Below are positions 5,157 to 7,648 of a stretch of 7,648 nucleotides of DNA, one piece after another; position 1 is the first letter of the stretch, and each line of letters opens with the position of its first letter. The notes beneath the pieces are model-generated. The model saw only the letters and a list, made by a program, of their open reading frames with translations, was not told where the DNA came from and did not search any database. Source of the DNA: Acidobacteriota bacterium (GTDB lineage Bacteria > Acidobacteriota > UBA890); assembly GCA_002722645.1 (NCBI GenBank), contig PBML01000019.1, positions 33,399 to 41,046 of the forward strand, written 5' to 3'. The position numbers and the translations under genes were made by a program.

Positions 5157-7628
5157 AATGTCTAGGTTCTCGACTTTACTCGCGTTTTCTTCGATAAACG
5201 CTCGCCGGGGCTCCACCTTTTCACCCATCAACTTGGTGAAGATTTCGCTTGTCTCTGTGTCATCTTCGACTTTCACCTGCAATAAGCGGCGGCGGGTGGG
5301 GTCCATTGTGGTCTCCCAGAGTTGCTCTGGGTTCATCTCGCCGAGACCTTTGTAGCGCTGCAGAGTGATGCCCTTCTGCGCGGCCATCGTCTGGTGACGA
5401 TGTAGCTCTTCCTTGCTCGACAACTGCTTTTCCTTGTCACCGTTGTTGTAGACAGTAAACGGAGGCTTATTGAACTCGTCGATCCCCCGGTACAGGGTGA
5501 ATAGATCGCGGTAATCCGCGCCGTCGATGAATTCGTGGTTAACCAACATCGGTCCGTTGCCCACGAATGGTGGCCGCTCATCATGACCCTCTCCGGAGAC
5601 CAGCAACTGGTACAAGCCATCTTCTTCGTTCTTAGTGCGCTCTGTCGCATAACCCTTCTTCTTGAGCGCCTTTTCGATGTCACCGAGACCCGTAGCGGCC
5701 TCGAACTGTTTCTTGTATCGAAGACCACACTCACATAGAACTTCGAGCAAGGTTGTTTCATATCTTTTACGTCTTTTTATATTGTTCGCACGATTGAAAT
5801 ACCGCTGAAGGCTATTTAAGCGATCCTTGAGCGCTTTGCCCCCTAAGTTCTTTTTTGACCCTTTGAATTTCACGCTCCGCTTCTCAGAGAAACGCGATAC
5901 CAAATACTCCGCCTTTTGTTTTTCATCTGGTAGGTACTTCGCAGACTTGCCGACCTTCACGCTATATAGGGGTGGTTGCGCTATGTACAAGTAGCCGCGT
6001 TCAATAAGCTCTTTCATTTGCCGGTAGAAGAAAGTGAGTAGGAGCGTACGAATATGGCTCCCGTCGACGTCCGCGTCAGCCATTAGGATGACCTTGTGGT
6101 AACGCAGATTTTCGATCTTGAAGTCGTCATCGCCGATGCCGGTGCCAAGCGCCGTGATGATTGTGCGGATCTCATTATTTGATAGCATTTTATCAAGGCG
6201 GGCCCTCTCAACATTGAGCACTTTGCCGCGTAATGGGAGCACCGCTTGTGTCTTACGATCGCGGCCTTGCTTCGCCGAACCACCGGCTGAGTCTCCCTCA
6301 ACTAGAAAAAGTTCTGAGTGCTCAGGGGATCTTTCTTGGCAGTCAGCGAGCTTGCCAGGAAGGGACGCGGAGTCGAGGGCTCCCTTGCGACGTGTTAGAT
6401 CCCGCGCCTTGCGGGCCGCTTCACGTGCCCTGGCCGCTTCGGTGACTTTGTAGATGATTTTGTTCGTCGCTGAAGGATTCTCTTCGAGAAAGGCTCCAAG
6501 ATGCTCATTGACGACCTGCTGAACGAGCCCTTTAACCTCGCTGTTTCCTAGTTTTGTTTTGGTTTGACCCTCAAATTGAGGCTCGGGAACCTTCACTGAA
6601 ATCACCGCCAAGAGACCTTCACGGCAGTCGTCTGCCCCTAGGGAAGGTGTATCTTTCTTTGCCTTGGCCTTCGCGCGCTCAGCGGCGAATGCATTAATGG
6701 TTCGCGTTAGAGCCGCACGGAATCCTGTTAAATGGGTGCCGCCCTCTTTGGTGTTGATGTTGTTGGCGTAGGACAACAGCGTCTCGCTGTAGCTATCGTT
6801 GTACTGAAGCGCTACGTCGACAGTGACGCCGTCGCGTTCTACTTCGAAACTCACTGGACGATGAAGTGGGGTCTTGTTCTTATTTAGGTTCTCAACGAAC
6901 TCGACGATCCCTCCCTTGAAAATAAATTCTTTACTTTTATCTGAATCGGAGCGCTCGTCGACGATGCGGATATGTAGGCCTTTATTTAGAAACGCAAGCT
7001 CACGTAGTCGGCTCGTGAGGGTGTCAAAGCTTGTGTTGATCTGGTCAAAAACCTCAGGATCGGGCTTGAAATGAACCTTGGTTCCTGTCTTTTTTGTCTT
7101 TCCGCTCTTCTTGAGGGGTCCGGTTGGCACGCCACGCTCATATGGCTGTGTCCAAGTTGCGCCATCGCGCCAGATCTTTAAGTGCAACCACTCTGATAGT
7201 GCGTTGACTACTGACACACCAACACCGTGGAGACCCCCAGATACCACATAAGCACCCTTGTTGAATTTCCCACCAGCATGCAGCATGGTCATGACGACTT
7301 CGGCCGCAGGCTTCTTCTCTGCCTTATGTAAGTCGACTGGTATACCGCGGCCGTTGTCCTCAACGGTCACCGACTCGTCGACGTGGATGGTGACAATGAT
7401 TTCGTCACAATGCCCGGCGAGAGCTTCGTCTACGCTATTGTCGACGACTTCATAGACGAGATGATGGAGACCGTCCGGGCCGGTGGTGCCGATGTACATC
7501 GCAGGGCGTTTACGAACAGCTTCGAGCCCCTCGAGGACCTCTATTTCGTCGGCGCCATAATTGTTGGTGACGTTCTTGGTGGGTGCCTGTTTGGTGACCT
7601 TCTTTTTCTTCGTCTTTGAGACCACCAT
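5154..7628 (-). CDS. gyrB: DNA gyrase subunit B
   Basis: This complete 824-residue protein runs from ATG at 7626-7628 to TAA at 5154-5156. GyrB is the ATPase and TOPRIM subunit of gyrase. The GHKL ATPase domain shows EVVDNSVDEALAGH with catalytic Glu60 and Mg-binding Asn64, DNGRGIP (91-97), the ATP-lid loop GGLHGVGVSVVNALS (131-145), and the transducer QTK motif (355-357). The TOPRIM domain shows EGDSAGG (444-450), PLRGKVLNVE and the metal-binding DADVDG (518-523), then QRYKGLGEMNPEQLW near the end. About 165-190 residues between the YSVKVGKSAKYL and ITLQRYKGLGEMN stretches form the insertion known from Gram-negative gyrases; the length fits E. coli GyrB (804 aa). ParE is less likely given the adjacent gyrA with its GyrA box. 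The first about 20 residues are a lysine-rich extension before the conserved VLEGLEAVRKRPAMYIG. A weak GGACAGG ribosome site begins about 10 nt before the start. Only 20 bp of upstream DNA are visible, so the promoter is out of view. Confidence 0.98.
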   Translation of the reverse strand: MVVSKTKKKKVTKQAPTKNVTNNYGADEIEVLEGLEAVRKRPAMYIGTTGPDGLHHLVYEVVDNSVDEALAGHCDEIIVTIHVDESVTVEDNGRGIPVDLHKAEKKPAAEVVMTMLHAGGKFNKGAYVVSGGLHGVGVSVVNALSEWLHLKIWRDGATWTQPYERGVPTGPLKKSGKTKKTGTKVHFKPDPEVFDQINTSFDTLTSRLRELAFLNKGLHIRIVDERSDSDKSKEFIFKGGIVEFVENLNKNKTPLHRPVSFEVERDGVTVDVALQYNDSYSETLLSYANNINTKEGGTHLTGFRAALTRTINAFAAERAKAKAKKDTPSLGADDCREGLLAVISVKVPEPQFEGQTKTKLGNSEVKGLVQQVVNEHLGAFLEENPSATNKIIYKVTEAARAREAARKARDLTRRKGALDSASLPGKLADCQERSPEHSELFLVEGDSAGGSAKQGRDRKTQAVLPLRGKVLNVERARLDKMLSNNEIRTIITALGTGIGDDDFKIENLRYHKVILMADADVDGSHIRTLLLTFFYRQMKELIERGYLYIAQPPLYSVKVGKSAKYLPDEKQKAEYLVSRFSEKRSVKFKGSKKNLGGKALKDRLNSLQRYFNRANNIKRRKRYETTLLEVLCECGLRYKKQFEAATGLGDIEKALKKKGYATERTKNEEDGLYQLLVSGEGHDERPPFVGNGPMLVNHEFIDGADYRDLFTLYRGIDEFNKPPFTVYNNGDKEKQLSSKEELHRHQTMAAQKGITLQRYKGLGEMNPEQLWETTMDPTRRRLLQVKVEDDTETSEIFTKLMGEKVEPRRAFIEENASKVENLDI
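5379..5936 (-). other. Gram-negative-type insertion in the GyrB C-terminal half
   Basis: GyrB residues about 565-750 lie between the TOPRIM metal site and the conserved QRYKGLGEMN block and are absent from short Gram-positive GyrB (about 640 aa). In E. coli the equivalent insertion contacts GyrA and is needed for efficient DNA binding and coupling. Its first part here is strongly basic (KRRKRYE near 618-624) and AT-rich in DNA. The later part contains the recognisable GPMLVNHEFIDGADYR segment. The boundaries are approximate and set by eye. Confidence 0.75.
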
Positions 7629-7648
7629 ACACGTAGACCTGTCCCTGT

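Noticed and set aside
2722..7628. Topoisomerase IV (parC/parE) instead of gyrase
   Set aside because: The complete GyrA box QRRGGKG and six pinwheel repeats, with the long TOPRIM insertion in the partner, fit gyrase; ParC lacks an intact GyrA box.
1..7648. Mobile element, prophage, CRISPR, toxin-antitoxin or defence system, including the helicase as part of a defence island
   Set aside because: No transposase, integrase, spaced repeats or nuclease partner is visible. The helicase has the complete housekeeping UvrD/PcrA layout, including the Tudor-like tail, and sits between glmS and gyrase genes.

Overview
This is an ordinary chromosomal housekeeping segment from a Gram-negative-type bacterium with moderately high GC. 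It holds four protein genes in two convergent blocks. On the + strand are the last 42 codons of glmS (glutamine--fructose-6-phosphate aminotransferase) and, 4 nt later, a complete UvrD/PcrA-family superfamily 1 DNA helicase. On the - strand, reading inward from the right edge, are complete gyrB and gyrA, joined by a one-base TAATG stop/start overlap. The blocks meet tail to tail across a 66-bp gap at 2656-2721. Coding density is close to 100%, and no stretch over 100 bp lacks a gene.

Lineage: GyrB carries the large insertion in its TOPRIM/C-terminal half that is typical of proteobacterial and some other Gram-negative gyrases and absent from the roughly 640-residue Gram-positive form. GyrA is of medium length (810 aa), with a perfect GyrA box and no acidic tail. 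The GyrA wording around the active site recalls Desulfobacterota, Myxococcota and Acidobacteriota proteins, but this is an impression and the phylum is not established here. The few genes share one style, and I see no mobile elements, tRNA or rRNA genes, CRISPR arrays or prophage genes.

How the genes work together: GyrB (ATPase and TOPRIM) and GyrA (DNA cleavage and wrapping) form the A2B2 gyrase that introduces negative supercoils. Their overlapping cistrons suggest coupled translation, which would help keep the subunits balanced. The helicase is a 3'-5' translocase of the kind used in nucleotide excision repair, mismatch repair and transcription-repair coupling. It keeps a C-terminal Tudor-like domain of the type that binds RNA polymerase in PcrA/UvrD. 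GlmS makes glucosamine-6-phosphate for peptidoglycan and LPS. It is probably co-transcribed with the helicase, without an obvious functional link.

I looked for a novel system and did not find one. The points most worth a second look are fine-grained: a Thr at the GyrB position where E. coli has the coumarin-contacting Arg136, two low-complexity insertions in the helicase, an AT-rich basic patch in the GyrB insertion, a small tandem duplication at the gyrA 3' end, and the lack of a recognisable terminator between the convergent blocks.
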